64,000 nt of DNA from Prochlorococcus sp. AG-409-L18 (GTDB lineage Bacteria; Cyanobacteriota; Cyanobacteriia; PCC-6307; Cyanobiaceae): contig QCKG01000007.1 in assembly GCA_003215535.1 (NCBI GenBank), forward strand, positions 25,377 through 89,376. The letters run 5' to 3'. The position numbers and the translations under genes were made by a program. Below the pieces are notes generated by a model that was given only the letters and a program-made list of their open reading frames with translations, searched no databases and had not been told where the DNA came from. Below are positions 30,635 through 39,165 of this stretch, one piece after another (positions within the stretch are counted from its first letter, which is position 1; the number at the start of each line of letters is the position of its first letter).

Positions 30635-31777
30635 ATGAACGATATATCTCCCTCCAGAAGGCGCAAATTAAGGACATTTAATCAGGGCAAATTACCCACT
30701 GAATTCATTTCAATCAATAATCAAGGAAGATCCAAAAAGCTTTTGGATCTAGCGAGTAATGACTACCTTGGCCTCAAGACTCATCCTGCTCTCATCAAAG
30801 CAGCCAAAGCCTCGATGGATACTGATGGAGTAGGAGCTGGTGCTTCTCGACTTATAACGGGTAGCAGGCATATTCATTATGAGCTAGAAAAAGGCTTAGC
30901 AGAATGGTTAGGCAGAGAGAAGGTCTTACTTTTTCCAAGCGGGTTTCAAGCAAATATTGCTGGGGTCATGGCCTTGGCCAATAGGAATAGCACTGTCCTA
31001 GTTGACAGACTGATTCATTATTCTCTTTTAGTAGGAGTGAAAGCCGCTGGAGCAAAGTTACAACGCTTTGCTCATAATGATCTAGAAGACTTAGAAGATC
31101 GGTTAAAGCAACTACGCAAAAGAGAGCCTACGCAATCCCCTGTGGTAATAACTGAAAGTCTTTTCAGCATGGAAGGGACAAGTCCACCCCTCATGGATAT
31201 GTCCTTGATATGTGAACAACATGGAGCAAAGCTTTTAGTTGATGAGGCTCATGCCCTAGGCATACTCGGCCCCCAAGGGAAAGGTCTAAGCCATGGGATA
31301 TCAACCTCAAACACCATTATCAGCGGCACCTTTGGTAAAGCATTTGGGAGTGGCGGGGCATTCCTAGCTACTGATGCAGGCCTCCAAGATCATCTACTTC
31401 AAACCAGCGGAGCTTTTCGCTACACAACTGCTCTTGCCCCGCCTTTAACAGCTGCTGCGTTGGCCGCATTAAAACTCATATCTGCCAATCCACTTTGGGG
31501 GGAAAAATTACAAGAACGCTCCAACGATTGGCGCAATGGGTTGGCAGCTAATGGATGGATCCGACCTAAGGGTTTTGGGCCAATCCTATCTCTCTTGATC
31601 GGTCCAGATCAGGAAGCTCTGGATCTGCAAAATCAACTAGAGCTATCTGGCTTACTAAGCGTGGCAATTCGGCCTCCTACTGTCCCAGAAGGCACCTCCC
31701 GACTGCGAATAGTCCTCAGGAGGGATCTGCCTGAGGGGACTTTGCAAAAACTGCTTAATTGCCTAGGGAAAAAATGA
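30635..31777 (+). CDS. bioF: 8-amino-7-oxononanoate synthase
   Basis: A 380-aa PLP enzyme that condenses pimeloyl-ACP with alanine in biotin synthesis. The PLP lysine is Lys235 in SGTFGKAFGSGGAF; the cofactor region includes VDEAHALGILG and the fold begins LDLASNDYLGLKTHP. The ATG has an AGGAGG-like site (CTAAGGAGGAAAAT) 12 bases upstream, one of the best ribosome-binding sites in the window, suitable for the first gene of the bio cluster. The stop overlaps the bioK start as ATGA. Confidence 0.96.
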   Translation: MNDISPSRRRKLRTFNQGKLPTEFISINNQGRSKKLLDLASNDYLGLKTHPALIKAAKASMDTDGVGAGASRLITGSRHIHYELEKGLAEWLGREKVLLFPSGFQANIAGVMALANRNSTVLVDRLIHYSLLVGVKAAGAKLQRFAHNDLEDLEDRLKQLRKREPTQSPVVITESLFSMEGTSPPLMDMSLICEQHGAKLLVDEAHALGILGPQGKGLSHGISTSNTIISGTFGKAFGSGGAFLATDAGLQDHLLQTSGAFRYTTALAPPLTAAALAALKLISANPLWGEKLQERSNDWRNGLAANGWIRPKGFGPILSLLIGPDQEALDLQNQLELSGLLSVAIRPPTVPEGTSRLRIVLRRDLPEGTLQKLLNCLGKK

Positions 31778-32490
31778 AACAGGTAATCGCAATGCACGGA
31801 TGGAGTGGAGACAAAGCAACTTGGCAAAGATGGGAGAACCTATTTAAAAGACATGACTGGTTATGGATCAATGGAGAGCGTGGCTACGGTAAAAGCACTC
31901 CCTCAAACCCTGCTTGGCATCAACTACCTCCAAATGGAGAACGTCACATCAGAGCCGTAATCGGCCATTCACTTGGACTACATCTATTAGCCTCAGAGGT
32001 TGTTTCACATGCAACGCACGTTGTCATGGTTGGTAGTTTTGGGCGTTTTATCCCTAACACCCCAGAAAAAAGAATTGTGCGAAAAGCTCTAAAAAAGATG
32101 CAAGAGATGATTGGAACAACTGAAGAAACAATGATGTTGAAGAACTTCCTAATACAAGCCAGCAACCCCTTACCTCTAAATTCAACTCCTCAAGGGCCTA
32201 TCAACGAAGGCATCTCCATTGAAGGCAGACAAAGGCTTAAAGCTGATCTGGAATTACTTGCCAATACCGATGGACTCCCCAATGGCCTATCTGCTAACTC
32301 CAAAGTTCTAGTAGTGGAAGGACAAGAAGACGCCATAGTCATTCCTTCAACACGAAACGCTCTAATTGAAGATTTAAAAAAACATCTGGATTGCTCTCCA
32401 ACAAGATGGGTCATACCTGGAGCCGGTCATTCGCTAGTTGTGGATGGGCTTATCGAACGTGTTCACAATTGGCTGGAGAAAACCCAATGA
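31774..32490 (+). CDS. bioK: BioK-type pimeloyl-ACP methyl ester esterase (alpha/beta hydrolase)
   Basis: A 238-aa hydrolase expected to release pimeloyl-ACP from its methyl ester, the gate step before BioF. The N-terminus is MKQVIAMHGWSGDKATW; the nucleophile is Ser66 in VIGHSLGLHLL, with a probable Asp in VVEGQEDAIV and His in GAGHSLVVDG. BioK is the form described from Prochlorococcus, replacing BioH of E. coli, and its place between bioF and bioC fits. I use the ATG at 31774, which overlaps the bioF stop (ATGA); a TTG at 31759 also exists. Confidence 0.85.
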   Translation: MKQVIAMHGWSGDKATWQRWENLFKRHDWLWINGERGYGKSTPSNPAWHQLPPNGERHIRAVIGHSLGLHLLASEVVSHATHVVMVGSFGRFIPNTPEKRIVRKALKKMQEMIGTTEETMMLKNFLIQASNPLPLNSTPQGPINEGISIEGRQRLKADLELLANTDGLPNGLSANSKVLVVEGQEDAIVIPSTRNALIEDLKKHLDCSPTRWVIPGAGHSLVVDGLIERVHNWLEKTQ

Positions 32491-33242
32491 CTGAAACTTG
32501 GCAAACGCTAATCAAGAAAAACTTTGAAGAGGCCGCAAGTAACTACAGCGTTCAAGCAAAATTACAAAAAAGATTTGCTTGGCTTCTCGCCCAAGAATGC
32601 GCCAAGCAACCCATTCCAAAAGGTATTTGGGCAGATCTTGGGACCGGTACTGGTTTTCTCGCCGAGGCTTTAGAAGCATGCAATCCCAATCAATCAGTCA
32701 TTAGGATAGATAACAGTGCAGAGATGCTGGCTCGTCATAACCCTAAAAAATCATCTCAATTGTGGGACTTGAATCTTGGCCTGCCAGCATGGTCGTCAAG
32801 ACCTACTTTGATCGCATCGAGCTTTGCGCTCCATTGGCTACAAAATCCACAATCAAGGCTTGCAGAATGGTTCCAAGCCTTGGCCCCTGGAGGTTGGCTG
32901 GCAATTGCAGTCCCAATTCAAGGAAGCTTTCCTGAATGGGAGAAGGCAGCCAACAGGGCACGGGTCCATTGCACTGCATTACCTTTACCGTCTAAGAAAT
33001 CTCTACTTAAAGCGGTATCTCCAGCTCCAATCAAATTCCAAACGTCACAACGATTTACCCAATCAGATCAAAAAGTCCACAACCTCCTAAAACCGATAGT
33101 CAATACAGGTGCTCATGCCAGCCCTTACAAACCACTTAATGTTGGAAGTTGGCGACGATTGCAACAAGCCTGGCCTCGCTCCAAAACAGATCAATGTTTA
33201 AAGCTGACTTGGTTAATTCAACTCCTCTTAGTACAAAGATGA
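32487..33242 (+). CDS. bioC: Malonyl-ACP O-methyltransferase
   Basis: A 251-aa SAM-dependent methyltransferase that caps malonyl-ACP as a methyl ester to start pimelate synthesis. It begins MTETWQTLIKKNFEEAASNY; the SAM-binding motif is WADLGTGTGFLAEALE near residue 48 and the post-motif region is IASSFALHWLQNPQ. The ATG at 32487 overlaps the bioK stop as ATGA and the stop overlaps the bioD start the same way. A long upstream frame extension from 32391 lies inside bioK and is not used. Confidence 0.92.
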   Translation: MTETWQTLIKKNFEEAASNYSVQAKLQKRFAWLLAQECAKQPIPKGIWADLGTGTGFLAEALEACNPNQSVIRIDNSAEMLARHNPKKSSQLWDLNLGLPAWSSRPTLIASSFALHWLQNPQSRLAEWFQALAPGGWLAIAVPIQGSFPEWEKAANRARVHCTALPLPSKKSLLKAVSPAPIKFQTSQRFTQSDQKVHNLLKPIVNTGAHASPYKPLNVGSWRRLQQAWPRSKTDQCLKLTWLIQLLLVQR

Positions 33243-33895
33243 AATCAAGAAAACAAGGCCTAGTTGTCTGTGGGACAGGTACAGATATTGGAAAAACAAT
33301 TATTAGCGCCCTGCTAGTTCAAGGACTAAAAGCAATTTATTGGAAGCCTATACAAAGTGGGCTAATAGAAGGAAGTGATAGACGCAGAATATGCAAGATG
33401 CTTAACCTTAAAGAAGATCGCTGGATTAAGGAAGCATATAACTTTAAAGCTCCCGTTTCTCCTCATTGGGCAGCGGAAAAAGAAAATAAGTTAATAGATC
33501 CAAGTCAACTAAAGCTACCTACAGTTGAACAGCCTTTAATAATTGAAACTGCTGGAGGGTTAATGGTTCCCCTCACAAGGGAATGGTTGCAAATAGATCA
33601 AATTAAATGCTGGGATCTTCCTGTGTTACTTGTCACAAGAACTGAACTAGGCACACTAAATCACACTCTCCTCAGCATTGAAGCTCTTCGCGCTAGAAGT
33701 ATTTCAATGCTTGGGCTTTTCCTCAATGGCCCAGAGCACCCTGATAACCCCAAAACCCTTGAAAAGTTTGGAGAGATACCAATTTTGGGACATCTGCCTC
33801 CTTTGCAGGAGCTAACCTCCCAAGCTTTGAATGAACAATGGCAAAATCAACAACTTGACATTACCTTCAAACGACTACTCTTTGAGCAAAATTAG
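33239..33895 (+). CDS. bioD: Dethiobiotin synthetase
   Basis: A 218-aa ATP-dependent carboxylase closing the ureido ring. The P-loop is VVCGTGTDIGKT at residues 9-20, followed by YWKPIQSG with the catalytic Lys and IETAGGLMVPLT, the conserved acidic/Gly region. The start is the ATG at 33239, overlapping the bioC stop by four bases; an upstream ATG at 33149 lies in bioC. A 63-base gap separates it from bioA. Confidence 0.94.
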   Translation: MKSRKQGLVVCGTGTDIGKTIISALLVQGLKAIYWKPIQSGLIEGSDRRRICKMLNLKEDRWIKEAYNFKAPVSPHWAAEKENKLIDPSQLKLPTVEQPLIIETAGGLMVPLTREWLQIDQIKCWDLPVLLVTRTELGTLNHTLLSIEALRARSISMLGLFLNGPEHPDNPKTLEKFGEIPILGHLPPLQELTSQALNEQWQNQQLDITFKRLLFEQN

Positions 33896-33958
33896 TACTT
33901 ATTTGAATTACTTAAGCATGAGTAGAAATCTCTTAGCAACATATTTACATTCAATAGC

Positions 33959-35263
33959 ATGATGACTAAAAATCACACCCAGATTCAGGGACAATGGCAT
34001 CCCCACCTTTGGCCTCCATTTACTCAAATAAAAACAGCCTCTCCCCCACAACGTGTAGTAAAAGGAAATGGCGCACTTTTATTTCTTGAAGATGCAACAC
34101 CACTAATTGATGCCATAAGTAGCTGGTGGGTAACTCTTCATGGGCATGCAAACGCCAAAATTGCAGAAGCAATCTCATCTCAGGCCAATCAACTAGAGCA
34201 AGTAATTTTTGCGGATTTCACTCATCCCCAAGCAGAGCGCCTAGCAAAGCGTCTTAGCGATCACACAGGTCTTGAGCGTTTGTTCTTCTCAGACAACGGC
34301 TCTACAGCAGTAGAGGTTGCAATCAAAATCGCCTACCAATGGTGGCAGAACCGTATGGAGCCTAGAAAGCAACTAATCGCTTTTGAAGGTGCCTATCACG
34401 GAGATACTTTTGGAGCAATGGCCGTGGGTGCGCGCAATCTCTTTAATGAAACATTTGAAGAAATGCTTTTCCCAGTTGCACGAGCTCCATGGCCATCAAC
34501 TTGGTGGGGAGACAAAGACATAGAAGCTCGCGAAAAGATGGCTTTATCCACACTTGAGAGACTGCTTCAAACCCCAACGGCAGCTGTAATCCTAGAGCCA
34601 TTACTCCAAGGGGCAGGTGGCATGTCAATCGTTCGAGCAGAGTTCCTTCAAAAAGTTGAAGCCCTGATCCGTCAAGCAGGTGCTTTACTTATCGCCGACG
34701 AAGTTCTCACTGGTTTTGGGAGAAGTGGCTCACTCTTTGCCTTCCAAAGAGCAGGTATCAAACCTGATCTAATTGCTCTCTCAAAAGGTCTGACTGGCGG
34801 ATTCCTCCCGATGGGAGTCACCATGGCCAGAGAAGAGATGTTTTTGGGCTTCATAGGTGAGGACCCAAAACTAACACTTTGGCATGGGCATAGTTTCACC
34901 GCTAATCCATTAGGATGTGCCGCCGCTAATGCAAGCTTAGACCTGCTAGAGGAACATCCTGAGCAATATCAAGACTTTGAGAGTCGACATCTCACTCATC
35001 TAAAGATACTTGCAAAACATAAACTAGTTCAAAAGCCAAGATTATTAGGAACTATTGCCGCCTTTGAATTAGCCGCTAAAGGACCAAAAAGTTATTTAAA
35101 TATTGAGGGTAAAAGGCTCAAATCTATTGCGATGAGAGAAGGCGTTTTTCTAAGACCATTAGGCAATGTTATTTATCTGCTCCCTCCCTTATGTCTAAGT
35201 GACTCACAACTAGAGAAGTGCTATACAGCCTTAACTAAAGGCTTAGAAGAAATCTCAATTTAA
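33959..35263 (+). CDS. bioA: Adenosylmethionine-8-amino-7-oxononanoate aminotransferase
   Basis: A 434-aa PLP aminotransferase using SAM as amino donor to make 7,8-diaminononanoate for BioD. The conserved substrate motif is WWVTLHGHAN, the cofactor Asp is in LLIADEVLTGFGRSG and the PLP Lys276 in IALSKGLTGGFLPMG. It ends the bio cluster; bioB is not in this window. Convergent with DUF3143. Confidence 0.96.
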   Translation: MMTKNHTQIQGQWHPHLWPPFTQIKTASPPQRVVKGNGALLFLEDATPLIDAISSWWVTLHGHANAKIAEAISSQANQLEQVIFADFTHPQAERLAKRLSDHTGLERLFFSDNGSTAVEVAIKIAYQWWQNRMEPRKQLIAFEGAYHGDTFGAMAVGARNLFNETFEEMLFPVARAPWPSTWWGDKDIEAREKMALSTLERLLQTPTAAVILEPLLQGAGGMSIVRAEFLQKVEALIRQAGALLIADEVLTGFGRSGSLFAFQRAGIKPDLIALSKGLTGGFLPMGVTMAREEMFLGFIGEDPKLTLWHGHSFTANPLGCAAANASLDLLEEHPEQYQDFESRHLTHLKILAKHKLVQKPRLLGTIAAFELAAKGPKSYLNIEGKRLKSIAMREGVFLRPLGNVIYLLPPLCLSDSQLEKCYTALTKGLEEISI

Positions 35264-35287
35264 ATGCGACACGAAGCCTCTTCTATT

Positions 35288-35554
35288 TTAAGGGCCTTCT
35301 TTAATAGCAGCCTCTACATCTTTACGAGACAACCCATATGGGAAAGACCTCAGACTTCTCTTGCCATTCTGCTCCCATCTAACAGTTAATTCATCTTTCC
35401 CAAGATTGAGCTCAGCAGACCAGTGAGGCAATAGCCAATCCCATTGACACGGATTGCTGCTGCTCTGCTTTGCTCCAAGCTCGTTAAGCCACCGCTCAAG
35501 AGCTACTAATGAATGTTGATTCAATGGTGTTTGCGCTGGGGGGAGAGGTGACAT
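35288..35554 (-). CDS. DUF3143 family protein
   Basis: A small cyanobacterial protein (88 aa from the ATG at 35554) with the family features TPLNQHSLVALERWLNELGA and a C-terminal FPYGLSRKDVEAAIKEGP. Function unknown. It overlaps the end of the J-domain gene by 59 bases in another frame. An earlier ATG at 35578, preceded by GAGGAG, would increase the overlap to 83 bases; the family N-terminus favours 35554. Confidence 0.8.
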   Translation of the reverse strand: MSPLPPAQTPLNQHSLVALERWLNELGAKQSSSNPCQWDWLLPHWSAELNLGKDELTVRWEQNGKRSLRSFPYGLSRKDVEAAIKEGP

Positions 35555-36050
35555 CCCTAAAACGTGTTGAACTTTCATTACCTAGAGACTCCTCAACCAT
35601 GAGCCAACTAGGTCGTACTTGCAATTCCCGGCCTTGAGAAAATGCAAATCCTATTCCCAATATAAGACTAAATAATAAAGCTATCCCAAGCAATAAAAGG
35701 GAAAACAACTCGCCTCCAGACAAACTTCGACGAACTTCTTTCCCTCGAACTTGTCCTAAAAAAGGATTATTCTGGTCTTCTGCTTGATATGTGGGTAACA
35801 GCTTCTCTTTATTGGCTTCTAAAAGAAGGCTTTGATCATAAGCCTTTCTCAACTTTGCATCAATTAAGAGTTCATATGCCTCACAAACCTGTTGAAATCT
35901 GAAGGCCGCTTCTTCAGCAGGGAGCAAGGTCGTATCAGGATGAAGAGTCTTGCTCAAACTACAAAATGCCCGCCGTAGAGCGACAGAATCCGCAGAAGAA
36001 GAAACACCAAGAAGTTCATAATGGTTCTTGGGGAAAGTCAATGAGCTCAA
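35496..36050 (-). CDS. DnaJ-domain membrane protein
   Basis: A 184-aa protein with a TTG start. Residues 8-75 form a J domain (HYELLGVSSSADSVALRRAF, then the HPD motif in LSKTLHPDTTLL), which recruits and stimulates a DnaK. It lacks the Gly/Phe and zinc domains, so it is a type III J-protein. One membrane helix (about residues 115-137, LFSLLLLGIALLFSLILGIGF) is followed by a tail, so it would anchor DnaK activity at a membrane. The C-terminal 20 residues overlap the DUF3143 gene. Confidence 0.82.
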   Translation of the reverse strand: MSSLTFPKNHYELLGVSSSADSVALRRAFCSLSKTLHPDTTLLPAEEAAFRFQQVCEAYELLIDAKLRKAYDQSLLLEANKEKLLPTYQAEDQNNPFLGQVRGKEVRRSLSGGELFSLLLLGIALLFSLILGIGFAFSQGRELQVRPSWLMVEESLGNESSTRFRDVTSPPSANTIESTFISSS

Positions 36051-36120
36051 ACTAGGGCTCTAAAATTAATGCTTGATTCAACCGTTTAAACAAATTCTAA
36101 AGAAAAATTCAGTTATTAGT

Positions 36121-36864
36121 ATGTCGAGTGAATCCTCTTTCAATCAAAAATATAAAGAGTCATGGGAAGTGATTGGCTGGGAGCCATCTGAAGCACAAAC
36201 AGCTCAGTTCTTAGAGCTGCAAAAATTACTTATTCATTTCAACAAAGAAGTCAACCTTACTCGTCTCCTTAATGGAGACGAGTACTGGATCTCTCAAGTA
36301 TTTGATAGCCTTTGGCCATTAAAAGATGAGCTTAGGAGTCCCAAACAGCCTCGAAAATGTATAGATATAGGAACTGGATGCGGATTCCCAGGTTTAGCTT
36401 TAACTATAGCTCTACCAGGATCAACCATGACTCTTGTTGATTCCTCTGGACGAAAAACCAGAGTGATTAAAGAAATTGCTGTAAAGCTGGGACTAAGTTC
36501 AAGAGTAATTGTCATGACCGAAAGAGCAGAGCTAATAGGTCAATCTCCCTCCTTCAGAGGACTCTTTGATCTAGCAATGGCACGAGCAGTAGCTAGTGCT
36601 CCAGTAGTAGCTGAATACCTAATACCTTTACTCAATGTCAAAGGAGAAGCCCTTCTCTTTAAAGGGAAGTGGACTGACCAGGAGAACAAGGGACTTGAGA
36701 AAGCCCTAATTCCTTTGATGGCAAAGATCAGTAAGACTCAATATCTTGAGTTGCCATTAAATCGTGGGAGCCGACATCTTATTCGCCTACAAGCAAATAG
36801 CCCTTGTCCAAAAAGATATCCAAGAACTATAGGTGTCCCCGAAAAAAGACCATTAGGCAATTAA
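36121..36864 (+). CDS. rsmG: 16S rRNA (guanine527-N7)-methyltransferase
   Basis: A 247-aa SAM methyltransferase (GidB) acting on 16S rRNA. SAM motif CIDIGTGCGFPGLALTIA near residue 80, and the downstream FDLAMARAVASAPVVAEYLIPL. The ATG at 36121 (MSSESSFNQKYKESWEVIGW) is chosen over a TTG at 36073, whose extra 16 residues are unlike the family. It is convergent with the aldo/keto reductase, four bases of overlap. Confidence 0.94.
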   Translation: MSSESSFNQKYKESWEVIGWEPSEAQTAQFLELQKLLIHFNKEVNLTRLLNGDEYWISQVFDSLWPLKDELRSPKQPRKCIDIGTGCGFPGLALTIALPGSTMTLVDSSGRKTRVIKEIAVKLGLSSRVIVMTERAELIGQSPSFRGLFDLAMARAVASAPVVAEYLIPLLNVKGEALLFKGKWTDQENKGLEKALIPLMAKISKTQYLELPLNRGSRHLIRLQANSPCPKRYPRTIGVPEKRPLGN

Positions 36865-38075
36865 GCACTGGACAATCTCTTTTGAGTATCACCTCCAATT
36901 TTATGTCTCAGACATCTCAGTATTCCCGGTATTTGATCAGACCAAGGGCTTTTACACAAAGACTTCTTCAAAACCTCCTCACTAACTTCCATATCCAAGC
37001 AATCTGCATTCTCTCCAGGAAACCAATGACTAGCACCACCCAACAAGCTATAACGAGCTCTTGCATACGAGTCCATTCCCCACGCTTCTACAAGGTTGTG
37101 AAGCCAAAGCAAGATTGGGATATTGATATGGCCTGGTGTTTTATCCCAAGTGGGTAACCCTACATTCCAAGTTGCCAACCAAGTCTCGCCAAGGGAAAGG
37201 TTAGCAGCATCTTGAAGACGCTTTTGTAAGACGGGTAAGATTTCATCTGCTCTATCCATAAGCTCGATCGCCTTTAGATGTAATGCAAAGTCTTCAAATC
37301 TGCAAGCACCAACGCTAATGGTATGCACTCGTGGATCATTTAGACAAAAAAGGTCATTAAAAACGATCGGGTGAAAAGGATTGCACAACTCAAGGAGCTT
37401 TTGCGAAGGGCTATGCAAATGCCCACCCTTATCCGTAGGGCTAATTATAAATACTCCAAGATCACGCCGAGCTGCGGACTCTAGAGCAGGCTGATTTACT
37501 TGAGATATGAAATACCAATGAAGGTTGACGTAGTCAAAGGAATCTGTCTCGATTGCTTTTACAATCAAATCAATCGGGCCATGAGTAGAAAATCCAACAT
37601 GACCAACCCGACCCTCGGCTTGGAAACGTCGCACAACCTCTAAACAACCTCTCGGGCGAATAACTTGTTCCAAATGTTCTAAAAGGTTTATTCCATGAAT
37701 TGCGAGAAGATCAATCCTCTCGCAATGGAGTCTCTGGAAGCTCAAGTTCAGCTCTGCTTCAAACACCCTTGGATCATCATTGGGGGGGATTTTTGTCTGA
37801 ATAAATCTCTTAGGGTCTTTAACTTTCTGCAAAGCCCATCCAAGTTGTCTTTCTGAACTGCCGTAATGCCTAGCCGTCTCTATGTGATGCAAACCACTCT
37901 CTGCAGCTTGTTGCAGAATCATTTCCAACTGATGCTGACCTGCTGACTTGATTTTGTTAGCGTCAATGTCTTCCCAACTTTGCTGAAAACGCATACCCCC
38001 CAAAGACAAAACTGGCATCTCTAGCTCAGTTCGTCCAAAACGGCGAGAAGGAATAGGTTTTAATGGCACCGACAC
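36861..38075 (-). CDS. Aldo/keto reductase family protein
   Basis: A 404-aa protein with an aldo/keto reductase barrel (about residues 10-290) and a C-terminal extension. The tetrad positions can be read: HHIETARHYGSSE with Tyr, but with Glu where classical enzymes have Asp; Lys in FIQTKIPP; His in IDLLAIHGI. The C-terminal part has scattered Cys but no clear CxxCxxC cluster. The substrate is unknown. It follows the 4Fe-4S ferredoxin gene by 10 bases, which suggests shared electron transfer (inference). Confidence 0.85.
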   Translation of the reverse strand: MSVPLKPIPSRRFGRTELEMPVLSLGGMRFQQSWEDIDANKIKSAGQHQLEMILQQAAESGLHHIETARHYGSSERQLGWALQKVKDPKRFIQTKIPPNDDPRVFEAELNLSFQRLHCERIDLLAIHGINLLEHLEQVIRPRGCLEVVRRFQAEGRVGHVGFSTHGPIDLIVKAIETDSFDYVNLHWYFISQVNQPALESAARRDLGVFIISPTDKGGHLHSPSQKLLELCNPFHPIVFNDLFCLNDPRVHTISVGACRFEDFALHLKAIELMDRADEILPVLQKRLQDAANLSLGETWLATWNVGLPTWDKTPGHINIPILLWLHNLVEAWGMDSYARARYSLLGGASHWFPGENADCLDMEVSEEVLKKSLCKSPWSDQIPGILRCLRHKIGGDTQKRLSSA

Positions 38076-38085
38076 AAGTCCTCTA

Positions 38086-38472
38086 CTAATTACCTCGAGA
38101 TTTAAGACGCTTATGGGACTTGGGGAGCATTCCTAAAGGCTGAAGGTCTAACTCATCTAACTGAGCACGTAAATCTGATAATTCCTCAAAAGGTACCCAA
38201 TGAATGCAATCAACTGGGCAAGTTTCTATGGCTTCTTGAATGATTTCAGTTTTGTCCCCATCCTGTCTAATCGCCCTAGACCTTCCCATGATTGGTTCTA
38301 AAACAAAAGTATTTGAGGCTGCATTAGCGCAATACCTACAACCAATACATGCAGACTCATCAACCCACACGGCTTTTTCCCGAAGCTCGCCACCTAAGCG
38401 AGGTTCCTTCCCATTAGGTTCAAGATATGAATAAGACTTGGCTTGGAAGGCTGCAGACGGGTCAAGATTCAA
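38086..38472 (-). CDS. 4Fe-4S ferredoxin-like protein
   Basis: A 128-aa protein with one likely [4Fe-4S] cluster: Cys42, Cys45 and Cys48 in ACIGCRYCANAAS and Cys85 in ETCPVDCIHWV, with an extra Cys89. A 35-residue N-terminal extension and a basic tail flank the domain. Plants carry the same module fused to DnaJ-type proteins in chloroplasts. The first usable start is a TTG at 38472. It lies between Ycf35 and the aldo/keto reductase, 9 and 10 bases from each. Confidence 0.85.
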   Translation of the reverse strand: MNLDPSAAFQAKSYSYLEPNGKEPRLGGELREKAVWVDESACIGCRYCANAASNTFVLEPIMGRSRAIRQDGDKTEIIQEAIETCPVDCIHWVPFEELSDLRAQLDELDLQPLGMLPKSHKRLKSRGN

Positions 38473-38481
38473 TGGCCTAAA

Positions 38482-38874
38482 TCAGGAATCCCAACGAGTA
38501 ACAACAAGCTCAATAGAACCATCTACATTTTTAGTCTGCTCAGAGACCTCAAAACCTTCTTTTGCTGTAGCAGACAAAACAGTGTTCAATGCATATCGCT
38601 GAGTAAGTTGGGCAAGGAAACGCTCAACTGGAACTGGCTGACTCCAAAGATCAAGATCAGTTACCAACTCATATGAGTCACTAGAAGGGTTCCAACGGAA
38701 TCCCCAATCACCACCCTTTTCCATTGATACGGACAATTCTGCCTTAACAGTTTGACCTTTATAACCACGCACTAAACGCTCTCCTTCCTGAGGAACATAT
38801 CCAAGATCAAGAAGAGCCTGAAGCAGTGGTTCTCGCTTACGCAGCTGAGTTTTAACCGTGCTGAAGTGAGACAT
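38482..38874 (-). CDS. ycf35: Ycf35 (DUF1257) protein
   Basis: A 130-aa protein matching Ycf35, found in cyanobacteria and red-algal plastids. The N-terminus MSHFSTVKTQLRKREPLLQA and the block GDWGFRWNPSSDSYELVTDL are characteristic. Function is unknown. Its start overlaps the end of the DUF2997 gene by 23 bases, and the ferredoxin gene follows nine bases downstream. Confidence 0.9.
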   Translation of the reverse strand: MSHFSTVKTQLRKREPLLQALLDLGYVPQEGERLVRGYKGQTVKAELSVSMEKGGDWGFRWNPSSDSYELVTDLDLWSQPVPVERFLAQLTQRYALNTVLSATAKEGFEVSEQTKNVDGSIELVVTRWDS

Positions 38875-39076
38875 CTGAAATTTCGGTGGGATTTAACTGG
38901 TGTTGGTCCTGAGGTCGGAGGAATGACTCCGATGTGGATTCACGTCGCTCAACCGTACCCAAAGCCTCTTCAAGGCTTTCAGTAAGTTGGTGACAAGAAG
39001 CTCCTAATGCACCTTCAACAGTCTCCTCTACACGACCATCCTGTCGGATACGGAAGCGCAGAATGCGTTGGGGCAT
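38852..39076 (-). CDS. DUF2997 protein
   Basis: A 74-aa protein with the DUF2997 pattern RILRFRIRQDGRVEETVEGALGA in its first 30 residues (shown in part) and CHQLTESLEEALGTVERRE after it. Two beta strands and a helix are likely. This family is commonly encoded just before Ycf35, as here with a 23-base overlap. First gene of the DUF2997-Ycf35-ferredoxin-AKR unit. Function unknown. Confidence 0.85.
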   Translation of the reverse strand: MPQRILRFRIRQDGRVEETVEGALGASCHQLTESLEEALGTVERRESTSESFLRPQDQHQLNPTEISDVSLQHG

Positions 39077-39165
39077 TGCATCTGAATCCAGTGGTACATG
39101 ATGTTATAGAAAGGCCTAGCAAAAATTGAGTGAGTTGTTACAAGGTTATGTGTACAAAATCATCA

